Assembly (NCBI RefSeq): GCF_018449545.1
Contig: NZ_JAAVUR010000008.1
Span: 248,001 to 312,000 of the forward strand
Direction of reading: 5' to 3'
DNA: 64,000 nucleotides
Source: Granulicella sp. dw_53
GTDB lineage: Bacteria; Acidobacteriota; Terriglobia; Terriglobales; Acidobacteriaceae
The position numbers and the translations under genes are program-made. Shown here in pieces: positions 50,605 through 59,192 of the stretch. A model generated the notes under the pieces. That model ran no database searches. It was not told where the DNA came from and worked only from the letters and a program-made list of their open reading frames with translations. Positions within the stretch are counted from its first letter, which is position 1; every line of letters begins with the position of its first letter.

Positions 50605-52026
50605 ATGCTCGAGTGGATGCTCTTCCGCGCAATCATGGTGGCCTTCTTCATTCTGGCTACCAGCTTCTTCGTGGCTGCGGAGTTCGCCCTCGTCAGCGTT
50701 CGTGAGACTCGCATCCAGCAGCTCATCGCTTTGGGACGTCCCGGCGCTCGCACCGCCCTCCAGCTCAAACACTCCATCGACGAGTTCCTTCCCGCCGTTC
50801 AATTTGGGGTAACCCTTGCCAGCCTCGCTCTAGGCTGGGTAGGAGAGCCCGCCATTGCGGAGATCATTCTGCGCATCGCCTCCACCTGGATGCCCGAATC
50901 GTCCGTGCACGCGATGGTCTACGCCCACACTACCGCCATCGTCCTCTCCTTCGCCCTTATTACGTATCTGGAAGTCCTGCTGGGGGAGCTGGTTCCTAAG
51001 TCCCTCGCCCTCCAGCGCGCCGAGCGCATCGCCTTGGCCGTGGCGGGGCCCATGGACGTCTTCATCCGCATCACACGGCCCGCCGTCCGCCTGATGAACT
51101 CCTCCGCCACCATGGTCCTGCGTCTCTTCCGCGCGCCTTTAAGCGGTGAGGGGGCGGTTCACTCGCCGGAGGAGCTGAAGCTCATCGCCACGGCCACCCG
51201 CCGCATGGGCCTCCTCCCGGTCTTTCAGGAAGAGATCATCCATCGCGCCATCGAGTTGAACCACGTCACGGTCCGCGAGATCATGACGCCCCGTGGCAAG
51301 ATCTTCTCGTTACCCGCCGACATGCCTATCGAGCAGGCCAGCGCCCGCATCGTGGAGGAGCAGCACTCTCGCGTCCCCGTCTTCGACCCCGCAGGAGGAC
51401 CCGAGCAGATCATCGGAGTCGTCTACTCCAAGGACATCTCCCGCCTCATGCACTTCCGCGCCGTCGCCCTGGGCCTCGGTGGCAGGCGCGACTCCGGCCT
51501 CACCCTGCGCCAGGTGATGCGCGACGTCGCCGTCGTTCCCGAGACCAAGCTCGCCGCCGAGCTATTGCAGGAGTTCCAGGAGCGCCGCCGCCAGATCGCG
51601 GTCGTCGTGGACGAGTTTGGCTCTACCGTCGGCATCGTCACCGCCGAGGATGCCCTCGAGCAGATCGTCGGCGAGCTCGAGGACGAGTTCGACATCGCCA
51701 GCCGCACCTCCAGCCTCAGCACCGCCGGCGTTCTCACGCTCGATGGGAGCGCCACCCTCCGCGACCTCAGCACCCAGCTCCGTTGGACCTTCCCCCGCGA
51801 GCCCGGCGTGGAGACCCTCGCCGGATTCCTTCTGCTGCACCTAGGGCACATCCCCCAAGTCGGGGAGAGCTTTGACTTCGAGGGCCGCCGCTACACGATC
51901 GCTGAGATGGCAGGCCGCCGCATCGCCCGGGTCAACATTGAGACCCTGATCGCCCCAGGCCCAACGGACGCTCCTACCGCCACCCCGCCGCCCGAGTCAG
52001 ACGCAGGCAGGGAAGTCACCGCATGA
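50605..52026 (+). CDS. CorC/HlyC-type membrane protein (DUF21 plus CBS pair)
   Basis: A 473-residue membrane protein. The N-terminal DUF21 (CNNM) domain has three to four helices (ATSFFVAAEFALVSVRETRI, GELVPKSLALQRAERIALAV). Then come two CBS domains (VREIMTPRGKIFSLPADMP and LRQVMRDVAVVPETK) and a CorC-HlyC domain (VDEFGSTVGIVTAEDALEQI). These are magnesium or other cation exporters or their regulators; haemolysin labels in this family are historical. ATG at 50605 precedes the first helix; the longer frame from 50569 has no supporting signal. The stop overlaps the permease gene that follows (ATGA). Confidence 0.9.
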   Translation: MLEWMLFRAIMVAFFILATSFFVAAEFALVSVRETRIQQLIALGRPGARTALQLKHSIDEFLPAVQFGVTLASLALGWVGEPAIAEIILRIASTWMPESSVHAMVYAHTTAIVLSFALITYLEVLLGELVPKSLALQRAERIALAVAGPMDVFIRITRPAVRLMNSSATMVLRLFRAPLSGEGAVHSPEELKLIATATRRMGLLPVFQEEIIHRAIELNHVTVREIMTPRGKIFSLPADMPIEQASARIVEEQHSRVPVFDPAGGPEQIIGVVYSKDISRLMHFRAVALGLGGRRDSGLTLRQVMRDVAVVPETKLAAELLQEFQERRRQIAVVVDEFGSTVGIVTAEDALEQIVGELEDEFDIASRTSSLSTAGVLTLDGSATLRDLSTQLRWTFPREPGVETLAGFLLLHLGHIPQVGESFDFEGRRYTIAEMAGRRIARVNIETLIAPGPTDAPTATPPPESDAGREVTA

Positions 52027-52979
52027 AGCCCTCCGCGCTCTGGAAGCCGACCCGCCGCATCCTCCTCACCCTCCCCGTCCTCTGGGTGGTCGTGTCGGTC
52101 GTCTTCCTATTGATCCACCTCGTGCCCGGAGACCCCATCGTCCAGATGCTCGGCGAGGGCGCCACCGCCTCCGACATCGACGCCCTGCGCCACTCCTACG
52201 GCCTCGACGCTCCCCTCGGCCAGCAGTACGCCCACTACTGGCACGGCATCCTTCACGCCGACCTCGGCCAGTCCCTGCGCCTGCACGACTCCGTGACCCG
52301 CCTCGTCGCCCAGCGTTACCCCTACACCCTCGCCCTCACCCTGGCCGCGCTTCTCATCGGCATCGCCGCCGCAGTTCCTGCGGGTGTGCTCTCAGCCCTC
52401 CACCGCTCCCGCTGGCAAGACCGAACCCTCGGAGTCGTCTCGCTGGTCGGCCTCTCCTTCCCCAACTTCGCTCTCGGCCCCATCCTCATCCTGCTGTTCT
52501 CCATCCGGCTTGGCTGGCTGCCCGTCTCCACCGCCGGAACCGGACCCATCTTCGGACAGGACTTCCTCCTCCACCTCCTCCTTCCGGCCATCACTCTCGG
52601 CCTCTCGCTCGCCGCCATCCTCACCCGCATGGTTCGCACTGCGATGCTGGAGGAGCTCAGCCAGGACTACATTCGCACCGCCCGCGCCAAAGGCCTCACA
52701 GAGAATCAGGTCGTCTACCGCCACGCTCTTCGCAACGCGTTGATCCCCGTTCTCACGGTGGTGGGCCTCCAGTTCGGCAGCCTGCTCGCCGGAGCGATCG
52801 TCACGGAGACTATCTTCAGCTGGCCCGGAATAGGCCGCCTCACGCTCTCTGCGATCTCGAATCGCGACTACGCCCTCGTCCAGGGCTGCATCCTCACGGT
52901 GGGCCTGACCTACGTGGCGGTCAACCTCCTCACGGACGTCGCCTACACCCTGGCCAACCCCCGTCTTCGCCTCGAATAA
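52023..52979 (+). CDS. OppB/DppB-type ABC transporter permease
   Basis: A 318-residue permease of the oligopeptide/dipeptide/nickel type. It has an N-terminal helix with LVPGDPIVQMLGEGAT, six membrane helices, and the EAA loop DYIRTARAKGLTENQVVYRH followed by ALRNALIPVLTVVGLQFGSL. The family normally sits with an OppC-type permease, two ATPases and a binding protein. None of these is adjacent. It is translationally coupled to the CorC-type gene upstream, an unusual pairing. It must either partner with subunits encoded elsewhere or be a remnant. It converges with phoU, 19 bases apart. Confidence 0.9.
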   Translation: MKPSALWKPTRRILLTLPVLWVVVSVVFLLIHLVPGDPIVQMLGEGATASDIDALRHSYGLDAPLGQQYAHYWHGILHADLGQSLRLHDSVTRLVAQRYPYTLALTLAALLIGIAAAVPAGVLSALHRSRWQDRTLGVVSLVGLSFPNFALGPILILLFSIRLGWLPVSTAGTGPIFGQDFLLHLLLPAITLGLSLAAILTRMVRTAMLEELSQDYIRTARAKGLTENQVVYRHALRNALIPVLTVVGLQFGSLLAGAIVTETIFSWPGIGRLTLSAISNRDYALVQGCILTVGLTYVAVNLLTDVAYTLANPRLRLE

Positions 52980-52998
52980 GCTGCCCTGAAACGACGCC

Positions 52999-53673
52999 TC
53001 AGTCGGCTTCGGCGAGGGAGAATTTGTGGCGGACGTCGGAGCCGCGGACCCAGAAGATAACGTCTTCGGCGATGTTGGTGGCGTGGTCGGCGGCGCGCTC
53101 CAGGTTGCGCGAGACGATGATGGCGTTGAGGGCCTGACTGCTGACCATGGGGTGCTGCTGCATCACTTCGACGAGCTCGGCCTGTACGAGACGGTTCATC
53201 TCGTCGATCTCGTTGTCCATCTTGAGGACGGACTCGGCTAGTTTCGCGTCGGCCTCGAGCAAGGCTTGGATGGCGGTACGAATCATCATGCCGGCCTTCT
53301 CGCCCATCTCGGGAATGTCGACCGGGAGGGAGATCTCGGGGAGGTCGCGATTGGCCCGGGCACGCTGGGCGATGTTGGAGGCCTGGTCTCCGATGCGCTC
53401 GAGGTCTCCATTGATCTTGATGACGGAGAGGATGAAGCGGAGGTCGATGGCCATGGGCTGTTCCTTGGCGAGGAGATCGTAGGCCATGTCGTCGACGCTG
53501 GTCTCGGCGGCGTTGATGGCTGCCTCGATCTCGAAGACGTGCTCGCAGAGGCTCATGTCGGACTTGATGTAGGCCTCGAGGGAGAGTCCCAGCGCCTGCT
53601 GGGAGAGGGCAGCCATGGCCAGGAGTTTGTCCTTGAGGGCTACGAGTTGTTGCTGAAAATTAATGCGGGGCAT
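52999..53673 (-). CDS. phoU: Phosphate transport regulator PhoU
   Basis: PhoU links the Pst phosphate importer to PhoR signalling. The 224-residue protein is made of two three-helix repeats, each with the metal-binding signature: DLERIGDQASNIAQRA and NLERAADHATNIAEDV. The length is standard. pst and phoBR genes are not in the window, so the gene is separated from its usual operon. It follows the large fusion gene by 117 bases on the same strand but probably has its own promoter. Confidence 0.94.
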   Translation of the reverse strand: MPRINFQQQLVALKDKLLAMAALSQQALGLSLEAYIKSDMSLCEHVFEIEAAINAAETSVDDMAYDLLAKEQPMAIDLRFILSVIKINGDLERIGDQASNIAQRARANRDLPEISLPVDIPEMGEKAGMMIRTAIQALLEADAKLAESVLKMDNEIDEMNRLVQAELVEVMQQHPMVSSQALNAIIVSRNLERAADHATNIAEDVIFWVRGSDVRHKFSLAEAD

Positions 53674-53790
53674 GGAAGCTTCATCCCTCGGAGTAGTGAC
53701 CTTCCTATTGTGACGCAGGGATGAATAAGGAGTGATGAATATTCGGAACGACGTTTGCGATGTTGGTACGTTTTCGGGACTTAGGGGCGA

Positions 53791-56700
53791 CTAGGGGTAG
53801 AGGAGATAGAGCTGGCGCCGGCGCTTGAAGTCGTTGAGATCGGCGGCCCAGGAGGCGGCGATGGCATGCGGGTCTTCATTGTTGCTCAAAGCCTGCATGG
53901 TGTTCACGCTGGCGACGAGGGTCTTGGCGCGGCCGAGGTTGAAGCGTGTGGGATAGAGATGATGGAGCGCGGAGAGCAGCTCAATCCCTAGCTCGGGGGT
54001 GTCGAGGGCGTTGCGGTCGGTGGTGGTGAGGGCGATGCCCTGGATGGTCTGGCCGTGACCGGGGTAGTGGTTGGAGTCTTCGGCTACGACGAAGCTGGTG
54101 GAGGCGAAGGCGACTCCGGGGATGTGGCGAGCGGTGAGGTAGGCGGCGAGGGCGGCGCCGTCGATCTGATCTTCAGGGGCACAGGGACCGAGCGGAGCCT
54201 TCTTGGCAGCGGATTTCAGGGGAGTCCAGCAGGCTCCGAGGTGCTGAAAGGGAGTGTCGGTGCCGCGTCCTACGGAGACGTTTGTGCCTTCGATCATGCC
54301 GACGCCGGGATAGAGGATGGCGGCGGTGGGAGACTTGAGGTTTGGGCTGGGGTTGATCCAGGGGAGGTGAGTGTCTTCGAAGTACTGGTCGCGGGTCCAG
54401 TGCTCCATACGCACGACGGTGAGGGGGACGGAGAGTGGGGCAAAGACGTTGGGAGATGCAGGACTGGGAAGGCGGCGTTCGCCGTTGATATAGCGGGCGA
54501 GCTCTCCAAAGGTGAGGCCGTGGCGGATGGGGAGAGGCATGTAGTCGGTGTAGGATTCGAGGCCGGGATCGGAGACAGGGCCCTGGACCTTCTCGCCGCC
54601 GACGAGGTTGGGGCGGTCGAGGATGACGATCTCGAGGTTGTGGCGATATTGATCGCGCTCCGCAGCGGCAGCTTCGAGGAAGTACCCCATGGCGGCCTCG
54701 TAGGTCCAAAAGCGAACCCCGGCGTCCTGGAGGTCGATGACGACAGCGTCGAGGTCCTTGAGGGAGTCGTGGGTTGGGCGGCGGTCGGACTCTTTGCCCC
54801 CGTAGAGACTGATGACGGGGAGGAGCGTGGCGGGGTCGGTGTCGTTGGAGAGGTGGAGGTCGTCGTGGGTTCCGGAGATGCCGTGCTCGGGGGAGAAGAT
54901 GGTCTTCAGCGTTAGACCGGGAACGGCTTTGGAGGCGTCGGTGAAGAGGAGATCGATGGTGCGGTGGCCGTGGGCGTCGACACCGTTCTGATTGGTGAGG
55001 ACGCCAAGAGCGAGGTGGTTTTGGTGGTGGGTGGCCACCTCAGTTAGGGCCGCGTAGTGCGTGGATTCGAGGACGTCGATGCCGGTGAGTGTCGGGGTGG
55101 AGGTGGAGCCCGATACGCTACGGGCAGCTACGACCTCAGGGGACGATTGCGGCAGTGTCGGCAGGCCGAGAGCTTGGGCGGCTGCGGTAGCAACCTGGCC
55201 GCGAAGAGGGCTGATGGGAGCTCCGCCACGCGGGTGGATGGCGTTGGCGAGGAGCACGACGTAGCTGTTGCTGGCAGGGTCCATCCAGAGAGTGGTTCCA
55301 GTGAAGCCGGTGTGTCCAAAGCTGCCGATGGGAAAGATGCTGCCGCGAGGACGGGAGAAGGCGGTGTTGATGTCCCAGCCGAAGCCGCGGGTAGCGATGC
55401 CTTTGCTGGGCTGGCCGTCGGGGGTGAAGACGGTCGCTCCGGACTGGGCGGTGGCGGGCTGCTCAGGCGTGGTCATGAGCTTCAGGGTGGATTGTTTGAG
55501 TGGGAAAGGGCCTGTGTTGAAGAGGAGCTTATCGAGCAGGGCCTGGGCGTAGAGGCCGACGTCATGCGCGGTGGAGAAGACGCCGGCATGACCGGCTACT
55601 CCGCCCATGCGCCGTGTAGTGGGGTCGTGGACCACTGCGCGTAAAAGATGATCGTAGTCAGGATTTGTAGCTGGAGTGCCTTCGTTGTCATGGGCGGTGG
55701 GTGCGGTGCGGGGGATCATGAGGTCGGCAACCCAGCTATCTCCCAGGCAGTCCCAAACTGAGCCGAGTCCGTCCGTTCGAGGCGGATTCATCACGACTGC
55801 CGCACCTAGTAGATGGTTCGTACCGCAGATGCGGTCGGCAGGATAGTAGGCAGTGTCTGTCATGTGGAGTGGGAGGAAAATCTCCATCTGAGCATAGCTA
55901 CTCAATGTCGTGCCGCTAATCTTTTCTACGAGCGCTCCAAGGGTGATGAAGTTAATGTCGGAGTACTTGAAGGTCAGCCCCGGTGGTCCGTAGAGAGTGG
56001 AGTTCATGGCGCGACGGATGCCTTCAGCCTTGTTAGGAGCGGCGAGGCCCCAAGGGTCTTTGAGGTCGACGTCTTCAGGCAGGCCCGAGTAGTGGGTTAA
56101 AAGCTCGCGGATGGTGACTTTTTCTTTGCCGTTCACGGCGAACTCGGGGAGGTACTTGGCGACGGGATCGTCGAACTGGAGCTTGCCTGCCTCGTAGAGC
56201 TGCATGATGGCGGTGGCGGTGGAGAGGCACTTACTAAGCGAGGCCATATCGAAGATGGTCTCTTCGATCATGGGTTCGGCAGGGGATGGCTTGCCGTAGA
56301 TGTCGGGCTCTCCGGCAAGTTTGCGACTGCCATAGGCGCGGTGGAAGACGATCTGGTCGTTGTGGCCGACGAGGACTACCGCGCCGGGGAGTTTGTGGGC
56401 GGCGATGGCTTCGTTGACGAGGGTGTCGATAGAGGCGAAGTTTGGGGTGGCTTGGCCAACCGCGTAATGGCCGAGGCTGAGGCAGAAGAGGAACGCGGCT
56501 ACAGTGACTGCCTTGCGTGTCGATTGTTTCCGAAAGATGAGGCTGGCGAGGGAGCCGACGACGAAGGTGACGATGGCTCCGATGAGGACGTACCAGGTGA
56601 AGGCCACTTTAGGAATTCTGTCGAGCAAGTAAGCCGTCTTCGTGGGTGTGGTGAAGGTCAAGCCGGAGTTGAAGACGATGGCCTTCGGTTGCAGCCAGAG

Positions 56701-58119
56701 CGCAAGGTTGAGGGCGAAGCCACAGACCATTCCGATGATCGAGCCCCACTGAGTTGCGAAGCGGGTGAGGGTCCCGAGCAGGAAGACTCCGAGCAGGCAG
56801 CCGTAAGCGACAGAGGCGATGGAGAGGCCCGTCTCCACGACGTGGCCTTTGCCGCCGCTGTGGACGCTGTAGACCGCGATGGCGAAGAGGACGATGGCCC
56901 ACCAGACGGTGCTGGCGCGGGAGATGAGCATCCGTTCGCGGTCGTCGGCCTGGGGTCGGAGGTGCATGTAGAAGTCCACGACCGTGGTGCTGGAAAGCGA
57001 GTTGAGCGCGGCGGAGAGGTTGGACATCGCGGCTGCCAGGATCGCTGCGATGAGGAGTCCGGCGATGCCGATCGGCATCTGTTGGACGATGAAGGTGGGG
57101 AAGATGCGATCCGCACTGCTGAAGCTTTGCGGATGGAGGCCGTAGAAGACGAAGAGCCCGGCTCCGATCAGAAGGAAGAGGGTGAACTGGAGGAGGATGA
57201 TGAGTCCGGAGGAGAGCAGGGCGAGGCGGGACTCGCCGAGGTTGCGGGCGGCGAGCATGCGCTGGACCATGAGTTGGTCGGTTCCGTGGGAGGCCATGGT
57301 CAGGAAGGTGCCGCCTAGGAGCCCGGCCCAGAAGGTATAGGACTGGGTGAGGTTGAAGGCAAAGTTGAAGAGATGGAACTTGCCCGCGGCTCCGGCGACC
57401 TCGTGAATCTGCGACCAGCCTCCGGGGATGTGGTTGCCCAGGGTGAAGATGGCGACGAGGGTTCCGCCGATGTAGATTGCCATCTGCACGACGTCGGTCC
57501 AGATGACGGCGGCCATACCGCCCTCAAACGTATAGAGGAGGGTGAGGATGGAGATGATGGCGATGGAGAGGGTGTCGTCGGTGCCGATGGCGATGCCTAC
57601 GACGATGGAGATCGCGAAGACACGCACGCCCTCGGCGGCGGCCCGGGTGAGGAGGAAGAGGCCGGCGGTGACTTTGTGCAGCGTAGGGCCGAAGCGCTGG
57701 TCGATGAGCTGGTAGGCAGTGAGCATCCGGCCCTGGAAGTATCTGGGCAGGAAGATGAGCGCGACGACGACGCGGCCGAGCAGGTAGCCGAGGACGATCT
57801 GGAGAAAGCCGAAGTCTCCGGCGAAGGCGACACCAGGAACCGAGATGATGGTGAGGGTGGAGGTCTCGGCGGAGACGATGGAGAGAGCGATGGCCCACCA
57901 GGGAACGGTGTTGTTGGCGAGGAAATAGTTCTTGAGCGACTTGTCGGGCTTGCCGTCCGCGCCGGTTGCGCTCGATTTGCGGAAGCGCAATCCGAAGAGG
58001 GTGATGCCGAGGAGATAGACGACGATGAGGGCAAGATCGAAGGGGTGGAGGCGAGACGTGGTGGGAGACGCGATCAGTGCGGCGAATTCGCCGGGCAAAT
58101 TGGTGGTCAGACTGGTCAA
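53791..58119 (-). CDS. Triple fusion: SSS symporter, beta-lactamase-fold esterase, NamZ-type exo-muramidase
   Basis: A single 1442-residue frame. Residues 25-530 form an SSS sodium symporter (NNTVPWWAIALSIVSAETST; MLAARNLGESRLALLSSGLI). Residues 531-557 (RKQSTRKAVTVAAFLFCLSL to VGQA) look like a complete signal peptide. Residues 558-985 are a serine beta-lactamase/esterase fold with Ser627-x-x-Lys630 in MASLSK, Tyr719 in KYSDINF and His936-Thr-Gly. Residues 1010-1442 are DUF1343/NamZ: LTNQNGVDAHGHRTIDLLF, IFSPEHGISG with the likely catalytic glutamate, and DLQDAGVRFWTYEAAMG. In Bacillus subtilis a MurNAc transporter, AmlB and NamZ are separate genes of one operon. The start is TTG with AGGAG upstream. 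There is no in-frame ATG, GTG or TTG between residues 506 and about 587, so the esterase is not separately initiated. The likely role is periplasmic cleavage and uptake of MurNAc-containing fragments. Confidence 0.85.
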   Translation of the reverse strand: MTSLTTNLPGEFAALIASPTTSRLHPFDLALIVVYLLGITLFGLRFRKSSATGADGKPDKSLKNYFLANNTVPWWAIALSIVSAETSTLTIISVPGVAFAGDFGFLQIVLGYLLGRVVVALIFLPRYFQGRMLTAYQLIDQRFGPTLHKVTAGLFLLTRAAAEGVRVFAISIVVGIAIGTDDTLSIAIISILTLLYTFEGGMAAVIWTDVVQMAIYIGGTLVAIFTLGNHIPGGWSQIHEVAGAAGKFHLFNFAFNLTQSYTFWAGLLGGTFLTMASHGTDQLMVQRMLAARNLGESRLALLSSGLIILLQFTLFLLIGAGLFVFYGLHPQSFSSADRIFPTFIVQQMPIGIAGLLIAAILAAAMSNLSAALNSLSSTTVVDFYMHLRPQADDRERMLISRASTVWWAIVLFAIAVYSVHSGGKGHVVETGLSIASVAYGCLLGVFLLGTLTRFATQWGSIIGMVCGFALNLALWLQPKAIVFNSGLTFTTPTKTAYLLDRIPKVAFTWYVLIGAIVTFVVGSLASLIFRKQSTRKAVTVAAFLFCLSLGHYAVGQATPNFASIDTLVNEAIAAHKLPGAVVLVGHNDQIVFHRAYGSRKLAGEPDIYGKPSPAEPMIEETIFDMASLSKCLSTATAIMQLYEAGKLQFDDPVAKYLPEFAVNGKEKVTIRELLTHYSGLPEDVDLKDPWGLAAPNKAEGIRRAMNSTLYGPPGLTFKYSDINFITLGALVEKISGTTLSSYAQMEIFLPLHMTDTAYYPADRICGTNHLLGAAVVMNPPRTDGLGSVWDCLGDSWVADLMIPRTAPTAHDNEGTPATNPDYDHLLRAVVHDPTTRRMGGVAGHAGVFSTAHDVGLYAQALLDKLLFNTGPFPLKQSTLKLMTTPEQPATAQSGATVFTPDGQPSKGIATRGFGWDINTAFSRPRGSIFPIGSFGHTGFTGTTLWMDPASNSYVVLLANAIHPRGGAPISPLRGQVATAAAQALGLPTLPQSSPEVVAARSVSGSTSTPTLTGIDVLESTHYAALTEVATHHQNHLALGVLTNQNGVDAHGHRTIDLLFTDASKAVPGLTLKTIFSPEHGISGTHDDLHLSNDTDPATLLPVISLYGGKESDRRPTHDSLKDLDAVVIDLQDAGVRFWTYEAAMGYFLEAAAAERDQYRHNLEIVILDRPNLVGGEKVQGPVSDPGLESYTDYMPLPIRHGLTFGELARYINGERRLPSPASPNVFAPLSVPLTVVRMEHWTRDQYFEDTHLPWINPSPNLKSPTAAILYPGVGMIEGTNVSVGRGTDTPFQHLGACWTPLKSAAKKAPLGPCAPEDQIDGAALAAYLTARHIPGVAFASTSFVVAEDSNHYPGHGQTIQGIALTTTDRNALDTPELGIELLSALHHLYPTRFNLGRAKTLVASVNTMQALSNNEDPHAIAASWAADLNDFKRRRQLYLLYP

Positions 58120-58212
58120 ATTACATCTCTCCTGATGCCCGCTTCACGGATGAAGGTTATGATAACGGGCTTAGCGCATTGCTGCGGATTTGATTGACGG
58201 GGGAGTTAGGAC

Positions 58213-59139
58213 TTGGCTTACTTTTTGGCTTTGGATGCAGGTGGAACGAAGACAACGTGTGTTTTGGCGGACGAGACCAAGATTCTGGCGAGGGCGAGTA
58301 CCGGAAGCGTCAAGTTGATGCGGGTAGGGGAGGAGGAGGCAACCACCCGCTTGCTCCGGTTGGTGGAGGAGGTGTCCAGCAAGGCCGGCGTTCCTCTGAA
58401 AGAGGTAAAGCAGACGTGCATGGGGCTGTCCGGTCTGTCGATTGCCGTGGTGAGGGAGTGGGCGGATACGACGCTGCGCAGCGTCGTGGGTGGAGAGGTG
58501 GAGTTAGTTGGAGACGAGGAGATCGCGCTGGATGCGGCCTTTCAGGGCGGCGCGGGGATTCTGGTAATTGCCGGGACGGGATCGAATATCGTCGGACGCG
58601 TGGTGGTGCATGCGTCGGGCGACACGGAGACGGTCGCGAAGTACTGGGTGGGAGGCTGGGGTCCGGCGCTGGGGGATGAGGGATCGGGGTATTGGATCGG
58701 ACTGGAAGGGGTGAAGGCGGGGTTATGGGCGCACGACCGGAATGTGCCCACGACGCTGCTGGATGCGATCCAGGTGTTCTGGGGGTTGGAGTCTCTCGGT
58801 GAGTTGGTAGAGAAGGGAAACGAGCACCCGGACTTCGCCGCGCTCGCTCCGGTGGTGGTGCAGTGCGCGGAGGAGGGCGACGAGCTGGCGATGGCGGTCT
58901 TGGAGCGGGCAGGGCAGGAGCTCGCGGAGCAGGTGGCTCTGGTGCATGTGAAGATGCTGGAGGCGGGCGATATCGGAGTTATCGGCGTGGCTTACACCGG
59001 GAGCGTGCTGGAGCGTATCCAAGTGGTGCGGGAGGCGATGGCAGAGGCGCTGAAGGAGACTGCACCGGATGTCAAGGTGATGGATGGGGCTGTAGATCCT
59101 TTGGAAGGCGCTCTGTGGCGGGCCCGGAGTGAGGCTTAG
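58213..59139 (+). CDS. BadF/BadG-family N-acetyl amino sugar kinase
   Basis: A 308-residue ASKHA-fold kinase of the BadF/BadG/BcrA/BcrD family, which includes GlcNAc and MurNAc kinases. The phosphate loop is FLALDAGGTKTTCVLADETK. The second motif is ILVIAGTGSNIVGR, and WGPALGDEGSGYWIGLEGVK matches the sugar-binding GDEGS of GlcNAc kinases. The start is TTG at 58213 with GGAG eight bases upstream. It is divergent from the triple-fusion gene across 93 bases, so both are probably co-regulated. The likely role is to phosphorylate the imported amino sugar; whether this is GlcNAc or MurNAc cannot be told. Confidence 0.85.
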   Translation: MAYFLALDAGGTKTTCVLADETKILARASTGSVKLMRVGEEEATTRLLRLVEEVSSKAGVPLKEVKQTCMGLSGLSIAVVREWADTTLRSVVGGEVELVGDEEIALDAAFQGGAGILVIAGTGSNIVGRVVVHASGDTETVAKYWVGGWGPALGDEGSGYWIGLEGVKAGLWAHDRNVPTTLLDAIQVFWGLESLGELVEKGNEHPDFAALAPVVVQCAEEGDELAMAVLERAGQELAEQVALVHVKMLEAGDIGVIGVAYTGSVLERIQVVREAMAEALKETAPDVKVMDGAVDPLEGALWRARSEA

Positions 59140-59192
59140 GTCGAGGCTCCGGCTTGAATGTGACTTATTTTGATCCGAACGAAAGGTTGAGC

